A stretch of DNA of 64,000 nt. Source: Clostridiales bacterium (lineage in GTDB: Bacteria; Bacillota; Clostridia; Peptostreptococcales; Acidaminobacteraceae). Where the stretch lies: contig JAEIOD010000011.1 of NCBI GenBank assembly GCA_016342415.1, forward strand, positions 1-64,000, given 5' to 3'. The translations under genes and the position numbers were made by a program. Shown in pieces: positions 47,805 through 56,986 of the stretch (the first letter of the stretch is position 1; each line of letters opens with the position of its first letter). Below the pieces are notes generated by a model, which was given only the letters and a program-made list of their open reading frames with translations, was not told where the DNA came from and did not search any database.

Positions 47805-50285
47805 ATGAATAAGAAAATTGTAATTATTGGTGGCGTTGCAGGTGGCGCTAGTACAGCAGCACGATTAAGAAGAAATGATGAGAACGTTGAAATTGTAATG
47901 CTTGAGAAAGGCAAATATATATCTTTTGCAAACTGTGGTTTACCATATCATATTGGTGGAAGCATACAGGAGAGAGATAATTTACTGTTACAAACACCAG
48001 AAGCCTTTAATCAAAGATTTAACGTAGATGTGCGTGTATTGAATGAAGTTTTATCAATCGACAAAGAAAACAAGTTTGTTGAAGTGAAGAACTTAGAAAC
48101 AAATAAAGTGTACAAGGAATTCTATGATATATTGGTATTGTCTCCAGGTTCAACACCAATCCAACCTCCAATCAAAGGTATTGAATCTGAAAACATTCAT
48201 GTGCTTTGGAATATGGATGATATGGATAAGATCATTAATCACATTCAAAATAAGAACATTAAAAAAGCAGCGGTTATCGGTGGAGGATTCATTGGTATCG
48301 AGATGGCTGAGAACTTACATGATTTAAAATTGGAAGTAAGTTTAGTTGAAATGGCTAATCAGGTTATGACACCGGTTGACTTTGATATGGCGCAAGGTAT
48401 TCATGCACATATGAGAGAGAAAAATGTAAATCTGATTCTTTCTGATGGTGTTAATTATTTTGAAGAAGTAGGCAGTCAGACTAAAATTGTTTTAAATAGT
48501 GGCACTGAGCTAGTAGTTGATATGGTAATTTTATCAATTGGCGTTAAGGCTCAAAGTAAACTAGCAAAAGAAGCGGACTTAAAACTGAATGCCAGAGGTG
48601 GTATCGTTGTTGATAAGTATATGTTAACGAGTGATCCAAATATTTATGCTTTAGGGGATGCAGTAGAAATAGAACATTTCATAACAAAAGAGCAGGCAAT
48701 GATTCCTTTGGCAGGACCAGCTAACAAGCAAGGTAGAATTGTAGCTGATAATATTGTGGGTAAAAAAGTTGCTTATAAGGGTACTCAAGGTACTTCAATT
48801 GCAAAGGTGTTTGATATTACGGTGGCAAACACAGGGTTAAATGAAAAAGATTTGATTAGAGCTGGCAAAACACTTCATAAAGATTATGAAACATTAATTA
48901 TTCATCCAAAATCAAATGCTGGTTATTATCCAGGTGCATTTCCAATGACATTCAAAACGATTTTTGATTTAGAAGGCAAGATATTAGGTGCTCAAATCGT
49001 TGGATACAGAGGTGTGGATAAACGTATTGATGTTATAGCTACTGCTATGAGATTTAATGGTACAGTTTATGATTTAAAAGATTTGGAATTAGCATATGCA
49101 CCACCATTCTCATCTGCGAAAGCTCCAGAAAACATGGTTGGATTTGCTGCTGAAAATATGTTAACAGGTGTGTGTCCAATGGTGAATTGGCATGAAATAG
49201 ATTCTTTAGTGGAAAAGGGTGCAACTTTATTAGATGTTAGATCTGCTGAAGAAGTTGACTTAGGTAAAATAAATGGTTCAATCAATATCTCTGTGGACGA
49301 TTTAAGAGAAAGAATGAGCGAATTAGATAAAGATAAAAAAATTGTAGTGTATTGTGCTGTTGGAATTAGAGGGTATATCGCACTTCGAATATTAAAAGAA
49401 AATGGTTTTAAAGATGTTCATAACTTAACAGGTGGTTTTTCAACATACAATTGTGTGGTGTGTAATGATGGTGAAGATTCGCATTGTACAGGTTCAACAT
49501 GTTGTAATGATGTGTGCGATCCAGATGTACAAAAAGAGTTGGGTGAAAAGCCCAGGCAAATAACTAATGAAGTATCACTAAATGCTTGTGGTTTAAGTTG
49601 TCCAGGTCCGATAAGAGAAGTTTTTAAATCAATGGAGCAAATGAAAGCTGGAGATATTTTAAATGTAACGGCAACAGATCCTGGATTTAAATCCGATATA
49701 AGAAAATGGGCTCATAGTATGGGTAATGAAGTTTTAGAGTCAGGTTTTAATGGTGATGCGTTCTATGCCAAGTTGTTAAAAGGTGGTCCGGTGGAAAATG
49801 CGCCTATCAGTGCTGGAAACAATAAATCAATGGTCGTTTTCAGTGATGACCTAGACCGCGCGATAGCGTCATTTATCATTGCCAATGGTGCTGCTGCAAT
49901 GGGTAGAAAAGTAACTATGTTCTTTACTTTCTGGGGATTAAATGTTATTAAGAAGCATGACAAAGTTAATGTTAAGAAGAACTTCATATCAAGAATGTTC
50001 TCAAGAATGTTACCAAGAGGTAGTAAACAACTGACACTTTCTAAAATGCATATGGGTGGTATTGGCACAAAGATGATCAGAGGCCTTATGGATGAGTACA
50101 ATGTGGACTCGTTGGAGATGATGATAGAACAAGCAATAGAAGCTGGTGTAAACATCGTTGCATGTAATATGTCTATGGACTTGATGGGTGTTCATGAAGA
50201 TGAATTAATTGACGGAGTAGAACTAGGTGGTGTTGCAACCTTCTTGTCTGAAGGTGAAGAATCTGATATCAACTTATTTATATAA
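47805..50285 (+). CDS. CoA-disulfide reductase/rhodanese/TusA/DsrE fusion
   Basis: An 826-residue multi-domain sulfur-transfer protein. Residues 1-450 form an FAD and NAD(P)H-dependent disulfide reductase with GGVAGGASTAARLRR and the single redox Cys of CoA-disulfide reductases in SFANCGLPYHIGG. A rhodanese domain follows (about 460-550) with catalytic Cys in VVYCAVGIRGY, then a Cys-rich linker (HCTGSTCCNDVCDP). Next is a TusA domain with NACGLSCPGPI (about 595) and a C-terminal DsrE-like domain (from about 670, with VACNMSMDLMG). The enzyme probably handles CoA or protein persulfides, passing sulfur along its Cys residues. It overlaps the selenothioredoxin gene by 1 bp. Confidence 0.9.
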   Translation: MNKKIVIIGGVAGGASTAARLRRNDENVEIVMLEKGKYISFANCGLPYHIGGSIQERDNLLLQTPEAFNQRFNVDVRVLNEVLSIDKENKFVEVKNLETNKVYKEFYDILVLSPGSTPIQPPIKGIESENIHVLWNMDDMDKIINHIQNKNIKKAAVIGGGFIGIEMAENLHDLKLEVSLVEMANQVMTPVDFDMAQGIHAHMREKNVNLILSDGVNYFEEVGSQTKIVLNSGTELVVDMVILSIGVKAQSKLAKEADLKLNARGGIVVDKYMLTSDPNIYALGDAVEIEHFITKEQAMIPLAGPANKQGRIVADNIVGKKVAYKGTQGTSIAKVFDITVANTGLNEKDLIRAGKTLHKDYETLIIHPKSNAGYYPGAFPMTFKTIFDLEGKILGAQIVGYRGVDKRIDVIATAMRFNGTVYDLKDLELAYAPPFSSAKAPENMVGFAAENMLTGVCPMVNWHEIDSLVEKGATLLDVRSAEEVDLGKINGSINISVDDLRERMSELDKDKKIVVYCAVGIRGYIALRILKENGFKDVHNLTGGFSTYNCVVCNDGEDSHCTGSTCCNDVCDPDVQKELGEKPRQITNEVSLNACGLSCPGPIREVFKSMEQMKAGDILNVTATDPGFKSDIRKWAHSMGNEVLESGFNGDAFYAKLLKGGPVENAPISAGNNKSMVVFSDDLDRAIASFIIANGAAAMGRKVTMFFTFWGLNVIKKHDKVNVKKNFISRMFSRMLPRGSKQLTLSKMHMGGIGTKMIRGLMDEYNVDSLEMMIEQAIEAGVNIVACNMSMDLMGVHEDELIDGVELGGVATFLSEGEESDINLFI

Positions 50286-50752
50286 TGATGAAAAAAGTGT
50301 TGCTATTACTCACGATTCTTTTACTTGTCAGTTGTGAGTCTAAAAATCAAATCGGTGATTTGGCTTATGATTTTAGTGTAGAGGATTTCGAAGGGAAAAC
50401 AGTAAATCTAAGTGATTTTGAAGATCAAGCCATCTATATTTTGGCTTGGTCAACAACATGAGAAACCTGCATTGCTGAAATCCAGCAGATTCATAAGGTT
50501 TATGAGTCGACAGATGTAAAAATAATGTTAATCCATTTATCCTCAATGGATAAGAAAGATAGAGCCGCTGAACTTATCAAAATTGAAGGCTTGGAATCAA
50601 TTAGTTACTACGACACAGAAGGTGACTTCGCTAAGAATTATCAAATAGTTGGCGTCCCTACAGCATTCTATCTTAACTCTGATCATTTCCTTGATCAGAT
50701 TATCAGAGGACCTGAAGATATTGATACAATTATTGAAAAACTGGGTAATTAA
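50285..50752 (+). CDS. thioredoxin-like lipoprotein, selenocysteine form (TGA = Sec59)
   Basis: A 155-residue protein if TGA at 50459-50461 is read as Sec. The N-terminus is a lipoprotein signal with lipobox LLVSC, so the protein is expected outside the membrane. The TlpA/redoxin-like fold shows AYDFSVEDFEGKTVNLSDF, then the active site WSTT-U-ETC, in which Sec replaces the first Cys of CxxC. VGVPTAFYL carries the conserved cis-Pro. The frame is open from 50285 to the stop at 50752 apart from this single TGA. It starts on the stop codon of the sulfurtransferase fusion, so the two are translationally coupled. A hairpin follows the TGA at the right distance. The alternative is a premature stop. 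Confidence 0.85.
50472..50488 (+). promoter_or_regulatory. candidate SECIS hairpin of the selenothioredoxin gene
   Basis: TGCTG (50473-50477) pairs with CAGCA (50483-50487), with a flanking U-G pair and a 5-nt loop. The stem starts 11 nt after the TGA and the loop lies 17-21 nt after it, within the window used by bacterial SECIS elements. Confidence 0.5.
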
Positions 50753-50812
50753 TATTTTAAAAGTCAGGCAAATATGATAAAGTACAATATGTACGATAGA
50801 AAGTGGTGAAAA

Positions 50813-51082
50813 ATGATATCAGAACCAAGAAAAAAAATAATCAACCGACTGAAAACGATCAAAGGCCATATTGCTGGTATTGAAAAAATGGTAGAAGATG
50901 AAAAACCATGTGATGAAATACTGATTCAGATTGCAGCAATCAGATCTTCAGTGAATAAAGTAGGTTTGGCAATTTTAGAAAACAATGCAGAATCATGTAT
51001 TTTAACATCTGATGAAAATGGTAATGTTAAAGAAGAAGATGTTAGAAAAGTGATACAGTCATTTGTAAATTTCACAAAATAA
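50813..51082 (+). CDS. CsoR-family repressor, CstR (persulfide-sensing) type
   Basis: An 89-residue all-helical DNA-binding protein (DUF156). The first conserved Cys is in EKPCDEILIQIAAIRSSVNKVG and the second in ENNAESCIL. Copper sensors of this family have His four residues before the second Cys (H-x3-C). Here it is Asn, as in CstR, which instead senses per- and polysulfides through the two Cys. The gene lies 60 bp after the selenothioredoxin gene in what looks like one transcription unit, and a G-tract operator precedes that unit, so it probably represses its own operon. Confidence 0.82.
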   Translation: MISEPRKKIINRLKTIKGHIAGIEKMVEDEKPCDEILIQIAAIRSSVNKVGLAILENNAESCILTSDENGNVKEEDVRKVIQSFVNFTK

Positions 51083-51115
51083 GGGTTGGCTCTATGAGCG
51101 AACCTTTTCTTTTAT
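51082..51115 (+). terminator. terminator of the persulfide operon
   Basis: AAGGGTTGGCTC and its near-complement GAGCGAACCTT with one internal mismatch, then a T-rich tract. Confidence 0.75.
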
Positions 51116-51214
51116 TCAATGAATATTAATACTTTCTAAATTCCTTGTTCCTATATGCTATAAGTAGTAAAATGGGCAATAATAGGTTATAATTAGCTTT
51201 GGAAGAGGTGCTTC

Positions 51215-52183
51215 ATGAAAAATACAAAGACGTTAACAACGGCTGCAATTATGGTTGCTTTGGCTGTTACGCTAGGCATGGTCCTTTACATACTGCCGTT
51301 CTTTCAATTTGCATTGTTTATAATCGGAGTACCGATTGTAATATTAGGATTTAAAACAGATATCAAGATTCAACTTTTAGCATCACTTGCATTACTCTTG
51401 ATATTGATGATGTTTGATCCAGTTTATGCACTTATGATTGGATGTGTTGTATTACCGCTGAGCGTTTTACAGGGGTATTGTTTCCATAAAGATAAGAAAA
51501 CCAGCGAAACCATTTTTATTAGTGGTTTGGGTATGGTATTTGGATTTATAGCTTTCTTGTACAGTTTAAATATGCTATTCAACATTGATATTTTAAATGA
51601 ATTGACAGTGTTGTTTGATCAATCACTTGTACAATTAAGATCGTTTTACGAAACCATGAATAATTTCAGTGAAACGGAACTCAATGAAATTTTTGCGACG
51701 CTTTCAGAGTATAAGACTTATATGATTATGATGATGCCAGCAACAATAATATTAGTATCATATTTAGCAGCAATACTAAGTTTTATGACCTCTAGAAAAA
51801 TTCTGTTAAGAATGGGAGAGTCGGTAGAAAAAAGATATTTTAAAGATTTCAGAATACAAGGCCAGGGTAGAATGGTATTGATGGTAGTTCTTGGCGTTGT
51901 CACTTTGATGTCTATTGTGGACAAAAGTAATGTGGAATACTATCTATTTAACTTTATGTCTATCTTTACTTTGATTTTACAGATAAACGGTCTGGCATTT
52001 GTTTGGTATTTATCTGAAAGACATCCCAATAGAAAATCGATGAGATCCATTATTATTATCATACTGTTGTTATCATCATTCTTAGGTGCAATAGCACTTA
52101 TTATTAGATTTATGTTGGGCATACTTGGATTTGCTGATTTGTATGTAGACTTCAGAAAAAAAATTGAAACAAGGGAACAGTAA
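51215..52183 (+). CDS. yybS: YybS-like membrane protein (DUF2232)
   Basis: A 322-residue integral membrane protein with about eight hydrophobic helices and a short Arg/Lys-rich cytoplasmic loop (SRKILLRMGESVEKRYFK). It matches DUF2232 in size and in its position immediately upstream of gdpP and rplI, as in Bacillus (yybS-yybT-rplI). The biochemical role is unknown. A GAGGTG site precedes the ATG and it is followed 13 bp later by gdpP. Confidence 0.85.
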   Translation: MKNTKTLTTAAIMVALAVTLGMVLYILPFFQFALFIIGVPIVILGFKTDIKIQLLASLALLLILMMFDPVYALMIGCVVLPLSVLQGYCFHKDKKTSETIFISGLGMVFGFIAFLYSLNMLFNIDILNELTVLFDQSLVQLRSFYETMNNFSETELNEIFATLSEYKTYMIMMMPATIILVSYLAAILSFMTSRKILLRMGESVEKRYFKDFRIQGQGRMVLMVVLGVVTLMSIVDKSNVEYYLFNFMSIFTLILQINGLAFVWYLSERHPNRKSMRSIIIIILLLSSFLGAIALIIRFMLGILGFADLYVDFRKKIETREQ

Positions 52184-52196
52184 TCGAGGAGGTCCT

Positions 52197-54191
52197 ATGA
52201 AGGCCAAGAAAAGAGTATCTAAATTACTAGCAACCAACACAAAAATATATTTAGCTATTATTGCTCTATTCGGTATTGTCATTGGTGTGTATAATCCGTA
52301 CCTAGGTATATTGTCTGGTATCGTCTTATTGTTTTTGGTGTATTACAATTGGATTTCAAATCATGAACGTTCAAAAAAATGGGAAAATTACATAGAAGAT
52401 TTATCAACAGAAATTGATTCTGCTGCAAGATATGCCATTTTAAATTTACCGTTTCCTTTAACGTTACTCAATTTAGATGGAAAAGTAACTTGGTATAATT
52501 CAAGTTTTACTGAACTGTTTCCTGATACCAGATTATTAGGAAAAGATATTCATGAGTTGGTGTCGTCGTTTTCGTTTGAAAAAATAACCAATGAGGAATC
52601 GGAATACACAGATACAAAATTAGGTGAAAGGTATTATAGAATTTATCATAATATCGTTGAAGTTAATAAAGACAGTAAAGATAATCGTTATATTGTAATG
52701 CTTTATTGGATTGATATTACTGACTATACGAAATTAAAAGAATTATATGATGATGAACGTGCGATTGTTGCGATTGTTCAAGTTGATAATTATGAAGACG
52801 TTCTTAAGAGTACAAAAGAAGAAAAGCGTATGTTCGTTTTAGCTGAAATAGATAGGAAAGTCAATCTTTGGGCTTCAAGAATGAACGCTGTCATTAAAAA
52901 ATATCAAAAAGATCATTATATGTTGGTCTTTGAAAATAAGTTCCTAGAAAATTTGGAAGCCAAACGATTTGCAATATTAGATGATATGAGAGAAATTGAT
53001 CTTGGAAACAAATCGCCTGTAACACTGAGTATTGGTGTTGGTTCATTAGGTCGTAACCTTTCAAAACTTGAGGAATACGCTTATTCAGCGTTGGAATTAG
53101 GTTTAAGTCGTGGTGGTGATCAAGCAGTTGTTAGAATGAAAGGTGACTTTAAATTCTATGGTGGAAAAACTAAAGCTGTAGAAAAGAGAAATCGTGTTAA
53201 GGCAAGAGTTATCGCTCATGGCCTTCGACCACTTATTGATGACTCTCCAAAAATATTTATTATGGGCCATAAATATCCTGACATGGATTGTTTCGGTGCA
53301 GCAATTGGTATGTTTAGAGGGGTTGTTAATAGGGGTAAAGATGCTTATATTGTTTTAAATCAAGTGAACGATGCAATCTTTAGCGTTTTTGACATGTTTG
53401 CTGACAATGAGGAATATAATTTTATAAATGGTGAAGAAGCATTGGAAATGATTACTAATAAAGATTTATTAGTTGTTGTTGACACCCATAGACCTTCTTT
53501 TACGGAATGTCCAGAGTTGCTTGGAAAAACCGATCGTGTTGTATTGATCGATCATCATAGAGTTGGTACAGAACAAATTGAAAAAGTAGTGATTAGATAT
53601 ACAGAACCTTATGCTTCTTCTACATGTGAGTTAGTAGCAGAGATTTTACAGTATATTGATGATAAACATAAAATCGAGAAGATTGAAGCTGAAGCCATGC
53701 TTGCCGGTATTGCTGTGGACACAAAGAATTTTTCATTCAAAACAGGTGTTAGAACCTTTGAAGCAGCATCATTCTTACGTCGTCTTGGTGCAGATACAAC
53801 AATCGTAAAACAATTGTTCCAAGATGATATTGAGACTTTTGTTGCAAGATCGAATTTGGTAAGTACCGCGAGTATGTTCAGAGATAATATTGCAATTGCA
53901 ATATGTCCACCTGAAATTATTAATCCACAAATGGTATCAGCACAAGGTGCTGATGAACTTCTAAATATACGTGGTATCACTGCATCATTTGTAATCGGTC
54001 AGACGAACGATGAACTTATTTTCATAAGTGGTCGTTCATTAGGAGATATTAATGTTCAGTTGATTATGGAAAAACTTGGTGGTGGAGGTCACTTAGAGGT
54101 GGCTGGTGCTCAATTAACAGGTGTGACCATAGAAGAAGCAAAAGAAAAACTGGAACATGCAATAAATGAATTTTTTGAGAAGGAGGAATAA
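52197..54191 (+). CDS. gdpP: cyclic-di-AMP phosphodiesterase GdpP (YybT)
   Basis: A 664-residue membrane-bound enzyme that hydrolyses c-di-AMP. It has two N-terminal transmembrane helices, a PAS domain (about 75-170), a degenerate GGDEF domain (about 175-305) and a DHH/DHHA1 phosphoesterase unit with [27 protein letters not shown] and the C-terminal [13 protein letters not shown]. The start at 52197 is set by GAGGAGG; an in-frame start 11 codons upstream is less likely. Lies 2 bp before rplI. Confidence 0.95.
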   Translation: MKAKKRVSKLLATNTKIYLAIIALFGIVIGVYNPYLGILSGIVLLFLVYYNWISNHERSKKWENYIEDLSTEIDSAARYAILNLPFPLTLLNLDGKVTWYNSSFTELFPDTRLLGKDIHELVSSFSFEKITNEESEYTDTKLGERYYRIYHNIVEVNKDSKDNRYIVMLYWIDITDYTKLKELYDDERAIVAIVQVDNYEDVLKSTKEEKRMFVLAEIDRKVNLWASRMNAVIKKYQKDHYMLVFENKFLENLEAKRFAILDDMREIDLGNKSPVTLSIGVGSLGRNLSKLEEYAYSALELGLSRGGDQAVVRMKGDFKFYGGKTKAVEKRNRVKARVIAHGLRPLIDDSPKIFIMGHKYPDMDCFGAAIGMFRGVVNRGKDAYIVLNQVNDAIFSVFDMFADNEEYNFINGEEALEMITNKDLLVVVDTHRPSFTECPELLGKTDRVVLIDHHRVGTEQIEKVVIRYTEPYASSTCELVAEILQYIDDKHKIEKIEAEAMLAGIAVDTKNFSFKTGVRTFEAASFLRRLGADTTIVKQLFQDDIETFVARSNLVSTASMFRDNIAIAICPPEIINPQMVSAQGADELLNIRGITASFVIGQTNDELIFISGRSLGDINVQLIMEKLGGGGHLEVAGAQLTGVTIEEAKEKLEHAINEFFEKEE

Positions 54192-54193
54192 TT

Positions 54194-54640
54194 ATGAAAG
54201 TAATCTTATTAAAAGATATTAAAGGAACTGGAAAGAAAGGTGACATCATTAACGCGAGTGATGGACATGCAAGAAATTTTCTTTTTCCTAGAAAATTAGC
54301 TAAACTTGCTACAGATGGCAATGTAAGTGAATTATCTCATCAACAGAAATCAGCAGAGAAGAAACAGGCTGAAGATTTAGCAGAAGCTAAAGAGTTAGCC
54401 GCATCAATCGAAAAAATAGAATTGGTATTTAAAACTCAAGCAGGTGATGGTGGTCGTTTATTTGGATCAATCACGACGAAAGATATTTCTTTGAAGTTAA
54501 AGAAAGATTATGGTATTGCTATTGATAAGAAGAAAATGGTAATGGACGGTCCTATTAAAGTAATGGGAACTGAAGAAATAAAAGTTAAAGTATATCCAAA
54601 AGTAATTGCAAAACTAAAAGTAAAAGTAGTACCAGAATAG
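54194..54640 (+). CDS. rplI: 50S ribosomal protein L9
   Basis: A 148-residue protein. The N-terminal RNA-binding part reads [18 protein letters not shown] with [14 protein letters not shown]; a long connecting helix and the C-terminal domain ([15 protein letters not shown]) follow. Standard length. Its AGGAGG site is embedded in the end of gdpP and it is followed by a strong terminator. Confidence 0.97.
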   Translation: MKVILLKDIKGTGKKGDIINASDGHARNFLFPRKLAKLATDGNVSELSHQQKSAEKKQAEDLAEAKELAASIEKIELVFKTQAGDGGRLFGSITTKDISLKLKKDYGIAIDKKKMVMDGPIKVMGTEEIKVKVYPKVIAKLKVKVVPE

Positions 54641-54642
54641 AG

Positions 54643-54669
54643 AAAAAGGAATCTTAGGATTCCTTTTTT
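54643..54669 (+). terminator. yybS-gdpP-rplI terminator
   Basis: AAAAAGGAATC-TTAG-GATTCCTTTTTT. The remaining 190 bp up to the next gene have no other feature that I can support. Confidence 0.9.
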
Positions 54670-54857
54670 GTTTGATTTAATTTCCGATTGAGATTCAACA
54701 ACTAATAAAAGTGTCTTGTTTAGTGGTTTGTAGAGCTGTCAAGGAAATTCATCATAAAATTGTTAATAAAACTTAAAATAATAATAAAAGGAAACGTCTG
54801 TTATTTGTCGAATTTTCATAATATACTGAAAATTAAGATGTAGTAGTGGAGGGACAT

Positions 54858-55787
54858 ATGATAAAGAAATTTTTAGGTAATATTGATCGAGTGATCATTG
54901 GGAAACAAGAAGTTGTTAGTAAAGTCTTGGTGGCATTACTAGCGGAAGGACATGTGTTGATTGAGGATGTACCAGGTGTAGGAAAAACAACCTTGGCAAA
55001 AGCAGTAGCAAAATCAATTGATTGTTCTTTTAGCAGAATACAGTTTACACCAGATCTTTTACCATCAGATATTTTGGGCGTATCTATTTATAATCAGAAA
55101 GATTCAGATTTTGTTTATAAGAAAGGACCTATTTATGCCCATGTTGTATTAGCTGATGAGATCAATAGAGCATCACCAAAGACTCAATCAAGTTTACTTG
55201 AGGCTATGGAAGAAAGACAAGTAACCATGGATGGCAATACGTATAAATTAGAAGAGCCTTTTATTGTTATGGCAACACAAAATCCGATTGAGTATGAAGG
55301 TACATTTCCACTGCCTGAAGCTCAATTAGACCGATTTATGGTTAAAATTAAAGTTGGATATCCTGACGAAGCAAATGAATTGAGAATTTTTGATAAAGTA
55401 GATCAACAAATTTATGCAGAAGACTTAATACCAGTGTTAACAGCGGCTGAAATTAATACGATGAGAGCCGAAGTTTTAAAAGTCCATATGTCGCAAGAAC
55501 TGGAAGCGTACATTTTCTCGATTATTCGAGCAACAAGAGAAAATGACGATATTTTACTGGGATGTAGTCCACGAGCGGCGATTTCACTTTATAAAGCATC
55601 AAAAGCACAGGCTTTTATTAAGGGCCGTGATTATGTTATTCCTGAAGATGTCCAAGTGTTAACAGAAGATGTGTTGTCACATAGAATCGTTTTGAGACCA
55701 GAGGTGAAGTACAGAGGTGAAACTGGCAGAAGTATGATAAATATGATTCTTGATGCCACACGTGCGCCGAAGATTAGACAAAAATAG
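54858..55787 (+). CDS. MoxR-family AAA+ ATPase
   Basis: A 309-residue ATPase chaperone. It has Walker A EDVPGVGKTTLAKA, Walker B VLADEINRASPKTQSSLLEAM, sensor 1 ATQNP and the downstream LDRFMVKI block. These proteins usually work with a DUF58 partner and a transglutaminase-like membrane protein, which are the next two genes. ATG 54858 follows GGAGGG; the in-frame GTG at 54846 contains the ribosome-binding site and is rejected. Confidence 0.94.
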   Translation: MIKKFLGNIDRVIIGKQEVVSKVLVALLAEGHVLIEDVPGVGKTTLAKAVAKSIDCSFSRIQFTPDLLPSDILGVSIYNQKDSDFVYKKGPIYAHVVLADEINRASPKTQSSLLEAMEERQVTMDGNTYKLEEPFIVMATQNPIEYEGTFPLPEAQLDRFMVKIKVGYPDEANELRIFDKVDQQIYAEDLIPVLTAAEINTMRAEVLKVHMSQELEAYIFSIIRATRENDDILLGCSPRAAISLYKASKAQAFIKGRDYVIPEDVQVLTEDVLSHRIVLRPEVKYRGETGRSMINMILDATRAPKIRQK

Positions 55788-55795
55788 GGGATTCT

Positions 55796-56986
55796 ATGAA
55801 ATTATTAAAACCGACACCCATAAAGGGATATGGTCTGCTAGTTATAATAACACTGACACTTATAGCGTTAACAGGCAGTTATTTCTTTTATTTTATTTTA
55901 GTGATATTAGTGATAACCATTTCATTGATGTACTTAATTGTGTCAAGAAACAGCAAAAAATTACTTCAATATTTAGCTGTTGGTGATGATGAAGCCACAG
56001 TAGGTGATATGGTTAAAGTTGATGTTAAATCCAATAATACAAGTATATTTCCTGTAGCACATGCTAAGATAGAGTGCATGATATTCAACAATCATAACAA
56101 GATGGTATTTCCATCTGAAAATATGTTCTTTAATCCATATCAGATCATAAATATCAGAGAAAAATTTGAAATCAGGACAAGAGGTCTTTTTACAACAGGT
56201 CAAATACATACGGAGTATTCGGATCCGCTTAGAATTTTTAAAAAGAGTAGACTTATAGAAAAACCAATTCAGTTGGTAGTTTACCCTAAAGTTGTGGATC
56301 TGGGTTATTTCTTCATGCCCAATACCGGTTATATGGGTACAAAAACGGTTGTTAACAGTGGTCGTGAAGATTTTTCGAGTTTGAAGAAAGTACGTAAATA
56401 CGCTCCTGGTGATAGTTTTAAAAAGATACATTGGAAACTATCATCAAAACGTGGTGAAATATTTGTGAAGGAATACGAATCGACTTCAAGTACAAAATTA
56501 ACTTTGTTTTTGGATGCATTCGAAAATCACTACAGCAATGATGTAGATCGTTTGATTGAAGACAAAGTCGTTGAAGCAGGTGCTTCGGTTATCAGATATG
56601 CGCTTAAAAATAATGCTGAGACAAGTATGGTGTTTCATGATGACAGAATGGTTCAAGTTGAGAGTCGTGATTTATCTACCTATCCAAATGTTTTAAAAGA
56701 ATTGGTTACATTTGTTGCAAAAGGTGGTATGTCTCTTAGCGAATTATTAAATCAGGAAACTAAACGTCTTGAACAAGGCTCATTTGTCGTACTGGTAACA
56801 CCTAAGATTACAGAAGCACTTATCAATACAATTTTGGGCTTAAAAAGACGAAGCTTTGAAATTAGTTTAATATTAGTTTCAAAAAATGGTAAGGAATCAC
56901 AAGAAATGTTGCGTGGTATGGGTGTTCATATCTATGTTATTCACCCAGACGATGACTTAAAAGAAAAATTGGAGGCTTATCAATAA
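55796..56986 (+). CDS. DUF58 membrane protein
   Basis: A 396-residue protein. Two N-terminal transmembrane helices are followed by a beta-rich region (FEIRTRGLFTTGQIHTEYSDPL) and the DUF58 signature DFSSLKKVRKYAPGDSFKKIHWKLSSKRGEI divided around residue 200, then a von Willebrand-A-like end. It likely forms a complex with the MoxR ATPase. It overlaps the transglutaminase gene by 1 bp. Confidence 0.9.
   Translation: MKLLKPTPIKGYGLLVIITLTLIALTGSYFFYFILVILVITISLMYLIVSRNSKKLLQYLAVGDDEATVGDMVKVDVKSNNTSIFPVAHAKIECMIFNNHNKMVFPSENMFFNPYQIINIREKFEIRTRGLFTTGQIHTEYSDPLRIFKKSRLIEKPIQLVVYPKVVDLGYFFMPNTGYMGTKTVVNSGREDFSSLKKVRKYAPGDSFKKIHWKLSSKRGEIFVKEYESTSSTKLTLFLDAFENHYSNDVDRLIEDKVVEAGASVIRYALKNNAETSMVFHDDRMVQVESRDLSTYPNVLKELVTFVAKGGMSLSELLNQETKRLEQGSFVVLVTPKITEALINTILGLKRRSFEISLILVSKNGKESQEMLRGMGVHIYVIHPDDDLKEKLEAYQ

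Noticed and set aside
47600..47812. 70-residue frame between the OYE gene and the persulfide operon
   Set aside because: It overlaps the end of one gene and the start of the next and runs through a terminator, an operator and a promoter; no family features.
46315..50461. The two in-frame TGA codons as frameshifts, pseudogenes or genome-wide TGA=Trp recoding
   Set aside because: Both occur exactly at redox-active family positions, with intact frames and regulation on both sides. TGA ends parB and the lipid kinase gene, so it is not generally reassigned. Sec insertion explains both best, though selenium genes are outside the window.
50525..50752. Short separate CDS beginning at ATG 50525
   Set aside because: It is the C-terminal half of the selenothioredoxin; it has no ribosome-binding site and lacks the active site.
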